Below the pieces are notes generated by a model. It did no database searches and was not told the DNA's origin. It worked only from the letters and a program-made list of their open reading frames with translations. The translations under genes and the position numbers were made by a program. Below, in pieces: positions 6,686 through 14,810 of a stretch of 20,994 nucleotides of DNA; positions within the stretch are counted from its first letter, which is position 1, and the number at the start of each line of letters is the position of its first letter. Source of the stretch: Pelotomaculum sp. UBA5255 (GTDB taxonomy: Bacteria; Bacillota; Desulfotomaculia; Desulfotomaculales; Pelotomaculaceae); the NCBI GenBank assembly GCA_002408725.1, contig DHTR01000078.1, positions 7,830 to 28,823 of the forward strand, in the 5' to 3' direction.

Positions 6686-8125
6686 ATGGTGGAGGACAAT
6701 GGTCAAGCTCCTACTGAATCTTTACTGTTGGAGGATAAGCTGCGGGAGGAGTGCGGGATTTTCGGTATTTACGGCCCGGGCTGTGATGTGGCCCGGCTTA
6801 GCTACTACGGCCTGTACGCCCTGCAGCACAGGGGGCAGGAAAGCGCAGGGATTGCCGTGGGGGATGGAAAAAGGATCTACCTCCAGAAAGACATGGGGCT
6901 GGTATCTGAGGTATTTAATCATGAAAAACTAGACCGTTTCCAGGGCCACATTGCCGTAGGGCATGTTCGCTATTCCACCACCGGGACAAGTAATCCGGCC
7001 AATGCCCAGCCCCTGGTGTTTCATTATCACAAGGGGATGATTGGGCTGGCCCATAACGGCAACCTGTCCAACGTTTCTGACCTTCGCCACCAGCTATCTT
7101 CAACCGGTTCGGTTTTCCAGTCCACCACCGACAGCGAGGTTATTGTCAACCTGATTGCCCGTTACAACCAGGGCTGCCTGGAGGATGCCATCGTTAAAAG
7201 CATGATTGATATCCGGGGGGCCTATGCCCTGCTGATCCTTACGGAAAGCAAGCTAATCGGCGTCCGTGACCCCTACGGGTTCCGGCCTCTCTGCCTGGGC
7301 CGCATGGGCGACGCCTACGTTTTAGCTTCGGAGTCCTGTGCCCTGGACACCGTCGGGGCCGAACTGGTGCGGGATATCGAGCCCGGTGAGATCATCGTGA
7401 TTGATGAGGGCGGGCTCACTTCCAGGAAGGCGCTGCAGACTCGCAGGAAGGCACACTGTATTTTTGAATATATTTACTTCGCTCGTCCGGACAGCCGCAT
7501 TGACGGCTTCAACGTCAACAAGGTGCGCCGCCAGATGGGGCGCCGGCTGGCCCGGGAGTATCCTGTCGAGGCCGATCTGGTCATTCCTGTTCCCGATTCG
7601 GGCACAATTGCCGCAAGGGGATTTGCGGAGGAATCAGGGATCCATTTTGAGGAGGGCCTGATGAAGAACCGGTACATCGGTCGTACCTTTATCCAACCCA
7701 CCCAAAATATCCGGGATCTGGGGGTTAAGCTTAAGATGAACCCAATCCGCGACGTGCTGGCCGGCAAGCGGGTGATCCTGGTGGATGACTCTATCGTCCG
7801 GGGGACCAACAGTAGCAAAATCGTGGACATGGTACGTGACTGCGGCGTCAAAGAGATTCATTACTGCTTGAGTTCTCCGCCCTACAGGAATTCCTGCTAT
7901 TACGGCATTGACACATCGAACGAGGCAGAGTTGATTGCCTCCCACAAAAGCCTGGAAGAGATCCGGGAACACATCGGTGCGGACGGCCTGCACTACCTGA
8001 GTATGGAGGGCCTCCTGGAGATCTTCGGCGAGTCCCGGAATAATTTCTGCACAGCCTGCTTCAGCGGGGATTACCCTGAGGAGATCCCTTGCTCTGAAAT
8101 TCACGACAAGTTAATACTGGAGTAA
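6686..8125 (+). CDS. purF: Glutamine phosphoribosylpyrophosphate amidotransferase (Fe-S, propeptide type)
   Basis: It makes phosphoribosylamine from PRPP and glutamine, the committed step of purine synthesis. The 479-residue protein has an N-terminal-nucleophile glutaminase domain and a phosphoribosyltransferase domain with the PRPP motif VILVDDSIVRGT (363-374). The nucleophile is Cys23 in EECGIFG, so 22 residues must be cleaved; this propeptide is about twice as long as the 11 residues known in Bacillus subtilis. Cys258, Cys404, Cys455 and Cys458 sit where that enzyme binds its oxygen-sensitive 4Fe-4S cluster, which suits an anaerobe. ATG 6686 follows GGGAGA at 6673-6678. Regulation is probably through the operon leader plus feedback inhibition by nucleotides. 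Confidence 0.96.
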   Translation: MVEDNGQAPTESLLLEDKLREECGIFGIYGPGCDVARLSYYGLYALQHRGQESAGIAVGDGKRIYLQKDMGLVSEVFNHEKLDRFQGHIAVGHVRYSTTGTSNPANAQPLVFHYHKGMIGLAHNGNLSNVSDLRHQLSSTGSVFQSTTDSEVIVNLIARYNQGCLEDAIVKSMIDIRGAYALLILTESKLIGVRDPYGFRPLCLGRMGDAYVLASESCALDTVGAELVRDIEPGEIIVIDEGGLTSRKALQTRRKAHCIFEYIYFARPDSRIDGFNVNKVRRQMGRRLAREYPVEADLVIPVPDSGTIAARGFAEESGIHFEEGLMKNRYIGRTFIQPTQNIRDLGVKLKMNPIRDVLAGKRVILVDDSIVRGTNSSKIVDMVRDCGVKEIHYCLSSPPYRNSCYYGIDTSNEAELIASHKSLEEIREHIGADGLHYLSMEGLLEIFGESRNNFCTACFSGDYPEEIPCSEIHDKLILE

Positions 8126-8205
8126 TTTATCTACACAAAATAACTTACAATAAACTTACCGGGGTAACCTACTAATACACCCGCCAATTAATTGGAGGTT
8201 TGTGA

Positions 8206-9249
8206 ATGACCGATCAGAAGAGAGGCCTTACCTACGCCGATGCCGGCGTCGATATTAAAGCTGGGAACGAGGCGGTGCGCCTGATGCGTGGCGCTGTGCG
8301 AAGCACCTACCGGCCGGAGGTTTTGGCTGATATTGGGAGTTTCGGGGGCTTTTTTGCTTTGGATCTGAAAAAATACCGGGAACCGGTGCTGGTCTCGGGA
8401 ACGGATGGGGTCGGCACCAAGCTCCGGGTGGCCATGCTGGCGGATTGCCACGACACCATCGGTATTGACGCGGTGGCCATGTGCGTAAACGACATCCTGG
8501 TACAGGGTGCGGAACCCCTTTTCTTTCTGGATTACCTTGCAGTCGGCCGGCTGGTTCCCGAAAAAGTAGCCGCTATCGTGGATGGTGTGGCTGAGGGCTG
8601 CCGGCAGGCCGGATGTGCTCTGATTGGCGGGGAGACAGCAGAGATGCCGGGCTTTTACGGCCCCGGGGAGTATGACCTGGCAGGCTTTGCCGTTGGAGTG
8701 GTGGAGCGCAGCCGGATTATTGACGGGCGCGGTATTAAGCCGGGGGACAGGCTGATCGGCCTTCCTTCTTCCGGGTTGCATAGCAACGGCTACTCTCTGG
8801 CGAGAAAAGTTCTACTGGAGCACGCGGGTTACGGTGTGGATACGCGCCTAGAGCGGCTCGGCCGCACTGTGGGTGAGGAAATGCTGGAGCCGACCCGGAT
8901 TTACGTGAAAACGGTCCTGCCATTATTGGACAGTTTCCGGATCAAGGGACTTGCCCACATTACCGGGGGCGGGCTAACAGAAAACATACCCCGCATCCTT
9001 CCGGAAGGCCTGGGGATCCGGATCCGCACGGGAACATGGCCGGTGCTGCCGGTATTTGACCTAATCCGGGAGCTTGGCGACGTTTCCGAGACCGAGATGC
9101 GGCGCACATTCAACATGGGCATCGGCCTTGTGGCGGTAGTTCCCGGGGAAGAAGCCGGCGCAGTCATGGCCGATCTGCAAGCACGGGGCCAAAAAAGCTA
9201 CCTCATGGGCGAAGTGGTTGAGGGCAGCGGGGGAGTTGAATACTTGTAG
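8206..9249 (+). CDS. purM: Phosphoribosylformylglycinamidine cyclo-ligase (AIR synthetase)
   Basis: It closes the imidazole ring of FGAM to AIR using ATP. The 347 residues fit the family. Visible are the N-terminal GLTYADAGVDIKAGNEAV segment (7-24), the metal/ATP strand SGTDGVGTKL (64-73), the GGETAEMPGFY loop and the C-terminal domain with HITGGGLTENIPR. Its substrate comes from FGAM synthetase (PurSQL), which this cluster does not encode. ATG 8206 follows GGAGG at 8194-8198. The 80-base gap after purF contains nothing I can name. Confidence 0.96.
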   Translation: MTDQKRGLTYADAGVDIKAGNEAVRLMRGAVRSTYRPEVLADIGSFGGFFALDLKKYREPVLVSGTDGVGTKLRVAMLADCHDTIGIDAVAMCVNDILVQGAEPLFFLDYLAVGRLVPEKVAAIVDGVAEGCRQAGCALIGGETAEMPGFYGPGEYDLAGFAVGVVERSRIIDGRGIKPGDRLIGLPSSGLHSNGYSLARKVLLEHAGYGVDTRLERLGRTVGEEMLEPTRIYVKTVLPLLDSFRIKGLAHITGGGLTENIPRILPEGLGIRIRTGTWPVLPVFDLIRELGDVSETEMRRTFNMGIGLVAVVPGEEAGAVMADLQARGQKSYLMGEVVEGSGGVEYL

Positions 9250-9294
9250 TACATAAACAAGGCGGGTTAAAAAGGTTTATTGGAGGGGATAGAA

Positions 9295-9906
9295 TTGAGT
9301 AAGCTGCGCCTGGGCATTCTGGCCTCCGGCCGGGGTTCCAACCTCCAGTCGATCATGGATGCTGCTGCGGTCGGTAAAATCGATGCAGAAGTTGCCGTGG
9401 TCATCAGTGACAAGAAAGATGCCTTCGCCCTGGAGCGGGCACGCCTGGCCGGCATCCCGGCGGAGTACGTTAATTTCAAGGATTACACCTCTAAAGACGA
9501 TTACGAAAGGGCCATCCTGGAAATCCTGAGGCACAGCGAAGTGGGCCTGGTCTGCCTGGCCGGGTACATGAGACTAGTTGGTAAGGTTATTCTTGGGGCC
9601 TACTACAACCGTGTTCTGAACATCCACCCGGCGCTCCTGCCTTCGTTCCCGGGGCTGCGCGGGCAGGAGCAGGCCTGGGAGTACGGGGTGAAGTTCAGCG
9701 GCTGCACCGTGCACTTCGTCGACGGTGGGATGGATACCGGGCCCATCATCATCCAGGCGGTTGTTCCGGTTTACGATGAAGATACGGCCGATATCCTGGC
9801 GGCCAGGATCCTGGAGCAAGAACACAGGATCTACCCGGAGGCTATCCGACTTTACGCCGAAGGGCGTTTAAAAATTCAGGGACGCAAAGTGTTTATTATA
9901 AAATAA
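9295..9906 (+). CDS. purN: Phosphoribosylglycinamide formyltransferase (10-formyl-THF dependent)
   Basis: It formylates GAR to FGAR with 10-formyltetrahydrofolate. With the TTG start at 9295 the protein has 203 residues and begins MSKLRLGILASGRGSNLQ, the usual N-terminus. An in-frame TTG at 9280 is rejected because it would precede the GGAGGGG ribosome site (9282-9288). The catalytic triad is intact: Asn109 and His111 in NIHPALLPSFPG, and Asp147 in DGGMDTGPII. It starts 45 bases after purM and ends 18 bases before purH. A formate-dependent PurT is not seen. Confidence 0.95.
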   Translation: MSKLRLGILASGRGSNLQSIMDAAAVGKIDAEVAVVISDKKDAFALERARLAGIPAEYVNFKDYTSKDDYERAILEILRHSEVGLVCLAGYMRLVGKVILGAYYNRVLNIHPALLPSFPGLRGQEQAWEYGVKFSGCTVHFVDGGMDTGPIIIQAVVPVYDEDTADILAARILEQEHRIYPEAIRLYAEGRLKIQGRKVFIIK

Positions 9907-9924
9907 AGACGGGAGGAAAAGAGT

Positions 9925-11466
9925 ATGCCTGTAAAGCGTGCTTTAATCAGCGTATCCAATAAGGACGGAGTCATTGAATTTGCCCGGGGGCTTGCGGAAC
10001 TGGGAGTTGAAATCGTATCTACAGGGGGTACGGCCAAAACCTTGCGGGAGGCCGGGGTGCCGGTTACATACATATCCGATGTCACCGGTTTCCCGGAAAT
10101 TCTGGACGGGCGGGTAAAAACCCTGCACCCCGCTGTTCACGGTGGGATCCTTGCCCGGCGCAACTCGGATCACCTGGGCCAACTGGAGAAGCACGGGATT
10201 ACCCCCATAGACCTTGTGGTGGTGAACCTCTATCCCTTCCGCGAGACCATCGCAAAGCCGGGTGTCACCCTGGAGGAAGCTATCGAAAATATAGACATCG
10301 GTGGCCCTTCCATGCTACGCTCGGCCGCCAAGAACCACCGTTATGTTCTGGTCGTCGTGAACCCGGCTCGCTACAGTGAAGTGCTGGAAGCACTTCGTAG
10401 CGGCAAGGCCGGGAGCGAGCTGAGAATGTCCCTTGCCCGGGAAGCCTTTGCTCATACCTCCTCCTATGACGCTGCCATCACCGCCTACCTGGAGGGACTG
10501 GGGGACGGTGCAGAGCTTTTCCCACCCACATTGAACCTTTCGGTGAAGCGGGTCCAGGTTCTCCGTTACGGGGAAAACCCGCACCAGAAGGCAGCCTTTT
10601 ACCGCGACTCGACGATTTCCGGTCCCTGTGCCGGCAATGCCGTCCAGCTTTGGGGCAAGGAGCTTTCCTACAACAACATTCAGGACTTGAATTCAGCCTT
10701 TGAGCTTGTGCGGGAGTTTACAGATCCTACTGCGGTGATTGTAAAACACAATAACCCATGTGGCTGCGCGTGTTCTTCCGAGCTGACGGACGCTTACAGG
10801 AAGGCACTGGAGGGGGACCCCGTTTCGGCCTTTGGCGGCATTGTTGCTCTAAACCGGGTGGTGGACGCTGAAACGGCGGAGGAGATGGCCAAGATTTACC
10901 TGGAGGCCGTGATAGCGCCCGGCTACGAGGAGGGCGCACTCGCTATACTGAAGAAGAAATCCAACCTGAGGCTGCTTGAAACCGGTGAAATCACCGGGCA
11001 GACCAAGGACCTGCTGGATCTCCGTAAGATTAACGGCGGCCTGCTGGTTCAGGAAGCGGACCGGGAAGTGCTGAGCCTGCCCGACGTTAAGGTTGTCACC
11101 AAAAGGCAGCCGACCAAAGAAGAAATGGACGAGCTGTTCTTTGCCATGACCGTGGTTAAGCACGTCAAATCCAATGCTATCGTCGTAACCAAGGGGCGCC
11201 AGTTGCTCGGCGCGGGAGCAGGCCAGATGAACCGTGTGGGCTCGGTCCGAATCGCGCTGCAGCAGGCCGGGGACAAGGCGCGCGGCGCGGTGATGGGCTC
11301 CGATGCCTACTTCCCCTTCAGCGATTCGCTTCAAGTGGCGGCCAAGGCGGGTATCACTGCTGTAGTTCAGCCCGGTGGCTCCATCAGGGATGCCGAGTCA
11401 ATCAAAACGGCCGATGAGTTCAACATTGCCATGATCTTTACAGGAGTAAGGCACTTCAAACACTAG
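9925..11466 (+). CDS. purH: Bifunctional AICAR formyltransferase / IMP cyclohydrolase
   Basis: It performs the last two steps to IMP. The 513-residue protein has an N-terminal MGS-like cyclohydrolase domain (ALISVSNKDGVIEFARGL at 6-23, VSTGGTAKTL, DGRVKTLHPAVHGGILARR) and a larger C-terminal AICAR transformylase domain with the KHNNPCGC motif at 274-281. That motif contains the Lys-His pair needed for formyl transfer. ATG 9925 follows GGGAGG (9911-9916). AICAR also arises as a by-product of HisH-HisF in histidine synthesis, and both of those genes are remnants in the neighbouring operon, so here PurB would be the only local AICAR source. Confidence 0.97.
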   Translation: MPVKRALISVSNKDGVIEFARGLAELGVEIVSTGGTAKTLREAGVPVTYISDVTGFPEILDGRVKTLHPAVHGGILARRNSDHLGQLEKHGITPIDLVVVNLYPFRETIAKPGVTLEEAIENIDIGGPSMLRSAAKNHRYVLVVVNPARYSEVLEALRSGKAGSELRMSLAREAFAHTSSYDAAITAYLEGLGDGAELFPPTLNLSVKRVQVLRYGENPHQKAAFYRDSTISGPCAGNAVQLWGKELSYNNIQDLNSAFELVREFTDPTAVIVKHNNPCGCACSSELTDAYRKALEGDPVSAFGGIVALNRVVDAETAEEMAKIYLEAVIAPGYEEGALAILKKKSNLRLLETGEITGQTKDLLDLRKINGGLLVQEADREVLSLPDVKVVTKRQPTKEEMDELFFAMTVVKHVKSNAIVVTKGRQLLGAGAGQMNRVGSVRIALQQAGDKARGAVMGSDAYFPFSDSLQVAAKAGITAVVQPGGSIRDAESIKTADEFNIAMIFTGVRHFKH

Positions 11467-11573
11467 TGGAGTTCATTATTGAAGGATAAATAAGCCCGGA
11501 CATAAATCGGATAGCCGGAATGAGTAGCATTTGGTTGTGACTAAAGAAGAATGTCTATGGGGGGAGTGATGAA

Positions 11574-12845
11574 ATGAAAGTTCTGGTAGTAGGCGGCGGC
11601 GGGCGTGAGCACGCCCTAGTCTGGAAGCTGAAGCAGAGTCCTCGCGTTAAAGAGATTTACTGCGCTCCCGGCAATGCGGGCATTGCCCGGGATGCCTCCT
11701 GTGTACAGATCGGCGCCGAGGATATTCCTGCACTTCTGGCCTTTGCCCTGGAAAAGAATATTAACCTGACTATCGTCGGCCCCGAAGCACCCTTAAACGC
11801 GGGTATTGTCGACCAATTTCAGGAAGCGGGGTTGAAGATTTTCGGCCCCTCTCTGGCCGCGGCAGAGATCGAGGGCAGCAAGGTGATTGCCAAGGATATT
11901 ATGGCCAAGTACGGCATTCCCACAGCCGCCTACGCTGTCTTTACGGATCCCGGGGAGGCATCGGCTTATATCCGGGAAATTGGCGCCCCCTGTGTGGTCA
12001 AGGCGGACGGCCTGGCTGCGGGTAAGGGCGTGATTGTTGCCATGGATGAGCAGACGGCCCTGGATGCTGTGCGCACGATCATGGAAGACAGGGCTTTTGG
12101 CGATGCGGGAGATCTCCTCGTGGTGGAGGAATGCCTCATGGGTGAAGAGGTCAGCATCTTAGCTTTTACCGACGGGGTCAACGTGATTCCCATGATCTCA
12201 TCCCAGGATCACAAGCGGGCTTTTGAAGGTGACCAGGGGCCTAATACCGGCGGTATGGGCGCTTACGCCCCGGCGCCGGCCTACACCCCGGAAATCCATC
12301 GGCAGACGATGGAGCAGATCCTGATGCCCATGGTCCGTGCCCTACGCAAGGAAGGGCGAACCTACCGCGGCGTGCTTTACGCCGGGTTGATGGTTACCCG
12401 CCAGGGGCCAAAGGTGTTGGAATTCAACGCCCGCTTTGGCGACCCGGAGGCGCAGCCCGTTTTGACCCTCCTGGAAACCGACCTCGTGGAAATTATTGAC
12501 GCAATTCTAGAAAGCCGCCTGGACAGTATTGAAATCAAGTGGAAGGAACAGGCTTCCATCTGTGTTGTGCTTGCTTCCGGGGGATACCCCGGTTCTTATG
12601 AAAAAGGAAAATCCATAACCGGCCTTGAATCTGTCCCCGAAGGGGTCGTGGTGTTTCACGCCGGTACTGCCGAAAAGGACGGAGCCATCGTTACGTCAGG
12701 AGGTAGGGTACTGGGTGTAACAGCTACCGGCCGGGATCTTGAAGGGGCGATTAAATCGGCCTACACCGCCGTGCAAAAGATTCGTTTTGACGGAATGCAC
12801 TACCGTCAGGACGTGGGCAAAAAGGCCCTGGACCGTTTTCAATAA
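11574..12845 (+). CDS. purD: Phosphoribosylamine-glycine ligase (GAR synthetase)
   Basis: It links glycine to phosphoribosylamine with ATP, step two of purine synthesis. The 423 residues form the normal four-part ATP-grasp enzyme. The N-terminus MKVLVVGGGGREHALVWKL is diagnostic. The ATP-grasp core shows KADGLAAGKGVIVA, VEECLMGEEVS, GPNTGGMGAYAP and the metal-binding EFNARFGDPEAQ. ATG 11574 follows a G-rich site at 11559-11566. It is the last gene of the purine operon and is followed by a terminator. The 107 bases between purH and purD carry no feature I can support. Confidence 0.97.
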   Translation: MKVLVVGGGGREHALVWKLKQSPRVKEIYCAPGNAGIARDASCVQIGAEDIPALLAFALEKNINLTIVGPEAPLNAGIVDQFQEAGLKIFGPSLAAAEIEGSKVIAKDIMAKYGIPTAAYAVFTDPGEASAYIREIGAPCVVKADGLAAGKGVIVAMDEQTALDAVRTIMEDRAFGDAGDLLVVEECLMGEEVSILAFTDGVNVIPMISSQDHKRAFEGDQGPNTGGMGAYAPAPAYTPEIHRQTMEQILMPMVRALRKEGRTYRGVLYAGLMVTRQGPKVLEFNARFGDPEAQPVLTLLETDLVEIIDAILESRLDSIEIKWKEQASICVVLASGGYPGSYEKGKSITGLESVPEGVVVFHAGTAEKDGAIVTSGGRVLGVTATGRDLEGAIKSAYTAVQKIRFDGMHYRQDVGKKALDRFQ

Positions 12846-12895
12846 AATATTTTCAAAAAGAATTTCCACGCAAATTTAATCTTTTTTCACATCGT

Positions 12896-12925
12896 CAGGG
12901 CACTAATGAGAAAGTGCCCTGTTTT
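12896..12925 (+). terminator. Intrinsic terminator ending the purine operon
   Basis: An eight-pair perfect stem, CAGGGCAC (12896-12903) with GTGCCCTG (12914-12921), closes a ten-base loop and is followed by TTTT. It lies 50 bases after purD and cleanly separates the purine operon from yerC. Confidence 0.85.
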
Positions 12926-12930
12926 ACTTC

Positions 12931-12959
12931 TTGAAAGAACTCCTTTGACATATTAAAAT
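12931..12959 (+). promoter_or_regulatory. Candidate promoter for yerC
   Basis: TTGAAA (12931-12936) and TAAAAT (12954-12959) are spaced by 17 bases, just behind the purD terminator. An overlapping TTGACA at 12945-12950 has no good partner -10 box downstream. Confidence 0.5.
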
Positions 12960-13004
12960 GATAAAGAGTTGAATTTTATTTAAGGTCGGAGGGGTGTGTA
13001 TAAC

Positions 13005-13310
13005 TTGTATTCTGGAAAGCTGAAGGACGAATTGCTGGACAGGCTTTTCGAGGCGGTGCTCCTTTTAAGAACACGGGATGAATGCTACCAGTTTTTTGAG
13101 GACATCTGTACGATTGCTGAACTGAAATCCCTTGCCCAGCGGCTGGAAGTGGCCAAAATGCTTCAGGAGAACCAGACCTACGGGGAAATTGCCGGAAGGA
13201 CCGGCGCCAGCACAGCCACCATCAGCAGGGTGAAAAGGTGCTTGAACTACGGTGCGGATGGCTACAAGCTGGTGCTTGAGCGCTTGTCCCCGCCGTCAAA
13301 GAACGATTAA
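13005..13310 (+). CDS. yerC: YerC/YecD-type TrpR-family transcription regulator, probable histidine regulator
   Basis: This is a small DNA-binding protein of the TrpR superfamily, 101 residues from TTG 13005. It matches the YerC family closely: the FFEDICTIAELKSLAQRLEVAKML helix pair is followed by a helix-turn-helix, TYGEIAGRTGASTATISRVKRCL (58-80), then NYGADGYKLVLERL. A GTG at 12996 is in frame but lies one base after the CGGAGGGG ribosome site, while the TTG has about ten bases of spacing and is preferred. To my knowledge, comparative genomics has proposed YerC proteins (HisR) as regulators of histidine genes in Gram-positive bacteria, and the position directly ahead of hisD supports that. 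The effector is not visible from sequence. Confidence 0.9.
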   Translation: MYSGKLKDELLDRLFEAVLLLRTRDECYQFFEDICTIAELKSLAQRLEVAKMLQENQTYGEIAGRTGASTATISRVKRCLNYGADGYKLVLERLSPPSKND

Positions 13311-13353
13311 TGTCCGAAAATAAGCGAATCTCCTTTTTGTTTATAAGTTATAC

Positions 13354-13383
13354 TTGACACGATGTAAGGTAAGAATTTATTAT
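13354..13383 (+). promoter_or_regulatory. Candidate promoter of the his operon
   Basis: A perfect TTGACA (13354-13359) and TATTAT (13378-13383, five of six matches) are separated by 18 bases. A start near 13390 gives a leader of about 95 bases before hisD, too short for a T-box. This points to control by a repressor or to read-through from yerC. Confidence 0.6.
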
Positions 13384-13420
13384 TTTAACGCAGCACTTTG
13401 TTAATGCGACATGTTATTGT

Positions 13421-13434
13421 TTTAATTCATTAAA
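13421..13434 (+). promoter_or_regulatory. Inverted repeat in the hisD leader, possible operator
   Basis: TTTAAT (13421-13426) and ATTAAA (13429-13434) form a perfect six-base inverted repeat around TC. It lies about 30 bases after the predicted start of the his transcript. A dimeric TrpR-family repressor such as YerC would need a site of this symmetry, but the AT-rich context makes chance palindromes common. Confidence 0.25.
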
Positions 13435-13483
13435 CTATTAAATCACAAAAGAGCTCATTCCTGTTTTGGAGGTATGTATAATC

Positions 13484-14806
13484 GTGGAACCTCTCATCAA
13501 GGTGATTAAATCCAGTGATCCACTTCTGGAGAAGATATTAGAAAGGAACTTTCTAGATCATGTCCAGGCGGCAGACCTAGTATCGGAGGTGCTAACCTCA
13601 GTACGGGGATTGGGCGACGCGGCGATATGTGAGTATACCAGTCGCTTTGGAGGGCCAAACCTCCTGCCCGGGCAGTTAAAAGTCACGGACGAGGAGATCG
13701 AGACGGCCTGCAGCCTGGTAGAGAAGGAATATTTGCTTTCCCTGCGTCTGGCGCTTAAGAATATAGCTGCTTTTCACCAGAAGCAGCTGGAGCGATCCTG
13801 GTTTGAAACACAAGAAAGCGGGGCTATCCTGGGCCAGTTAGTGAGACCGCTGGAGCGGGTGGGGATTTATGTTCCGGGGGGCAAGGCCTCCTATCCCTCC
13901 TCTGTGCTGATGAATGCTGTTCCAGCCAGGGTGGCCGGGGTGAAGGAAATCGCGATGGTTACCCCTCCTGCCGGCGACGGCTCCGTAAATCCTTATACCC
14001 TGGCGGCTGCAGCCGAGGCCGGGGTGCGCGAGATTTACAAAATCGGGGGCGCCCAGGCAATTGCCGCCCTTGCTTTTGGGACCTCCGTGGTGCCCAAGGT
14101 CGATAAGATTACCGGGCCTGGGAACATCCACGTGACCCTGGCCAAGCGGCAGGTATACGGTGTGGTGGATATTGACATGCTGGCCGGGCCCAGTGAGATC
14201 CTGATCATTGCCGACGGCGCAGCCGAACCCTCGTTTATAGCAGCTGATCTGCTGTCACAGGCTGAGCATGACGAAATGGCTTCCTCGGTACTGCTGACCC
14301 CCTGCGGGGAGCTGGCGCTCAGGGTACAGGATGAGGTGGCAAGGCAGGTTTCCCTGCTGTCCCGCCAGGATATTATGATCCGCTCCCTGGAGTGTTGCGG
14401 GGCCATCGTGATTACAAGTGACCTGGAGCAGGCTTTTGCCCTGGCCGACCGCTTTGCGCCGGAACATCTGGAGATAATGGTCAACGAGCCTTTTAGCTGG
14501 CTTTCCCGGGTAAAAAACGCCGGAGCTGTCTTTCTTGGGCCCCATTCCCCCGAGCCGGCTGGAGACTATCTTGCCGGACCGAATCATATTCTTCCCACGG
14601 GCGGGACCGCAAGATTTTATTCCCCCCTGGGTGTTGCAGCCTTTCTTAAAAAAACCAGTCTGATTGCCTACACCGGGGCCGCCCTGGAGAAGGATGCAGA
14701 CGCTATCGTAAAGCTCGCTGAAGTCGAGGGCCTCTTTGCGCACGCCAATGCGGTAAAGGTCAGGTTGAAAAAATATGCAAAAGAAAAAGGGAAAGGGGAC
14801 GAATAA
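13484..14806 (+). CDS. hisD: Histidinol dehydrogenase
   Basis: It oxidises histidinol to histidine in two NAD-dependent steps, the end of the pathway. From GTG 13484 the protein has 440 residues. An upstream in-frame TTG at 13466 is rejected because it overlaps the GGAGG ribosome site (13468-13472). Zinc ligands Gln259 and His262 (SQAEHDEM), Asp361 (AGDYLAGPNH) and His420 are present, as are catalytic Glu327-His328 in RFAPEHLE. The GPGNIHVTLAKRQV stretch (211-224) is the NAD-site signature. In the common order hisG comes just before hisD. Here neither hisG nor hisZ is present and the 173-base gap shows no recognisable trace of them. Confidence 0.96.
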   Translation: MEPLIKVIKSSDPLLEKILERNFLDHVQAADLVSEVLTSVRGLGDAAICEYTSRFGGPNLLPGQLKVTDEEIETACSLVEKEYLLSLRLALKNIAAFHQKQLERSWFETQESGAILGQLVRPLERVGIYVPGGKASYPSSVLMNAVPARVAGVKEIAMVTPPAGDGSVNPYTLAAAAEAGVREIYKIGGAQAIAALAFGTSVVPKVDKITGPGNIHVTLAKRQVYGVVDIDMLAGPSEILIIADGAAEPSFIAADLLSQAEHDEMASSVLLTPCGELALRVQDEVARQVSLLSRQDIMIRSLECCGAIVITSDLEQAFALADRFAPEHLEIMVNEPFSWLSRVKNAGAVFLGPHSPEPAGDYLAGPNHILPTGGTARFYSPLGVAAFLKKTSLIAYTGAALEKDADAIVKLAEVEGLFAHANAVKVRLKKYAKEKGKGDE

Positions 14807-14810
14807 TAGA

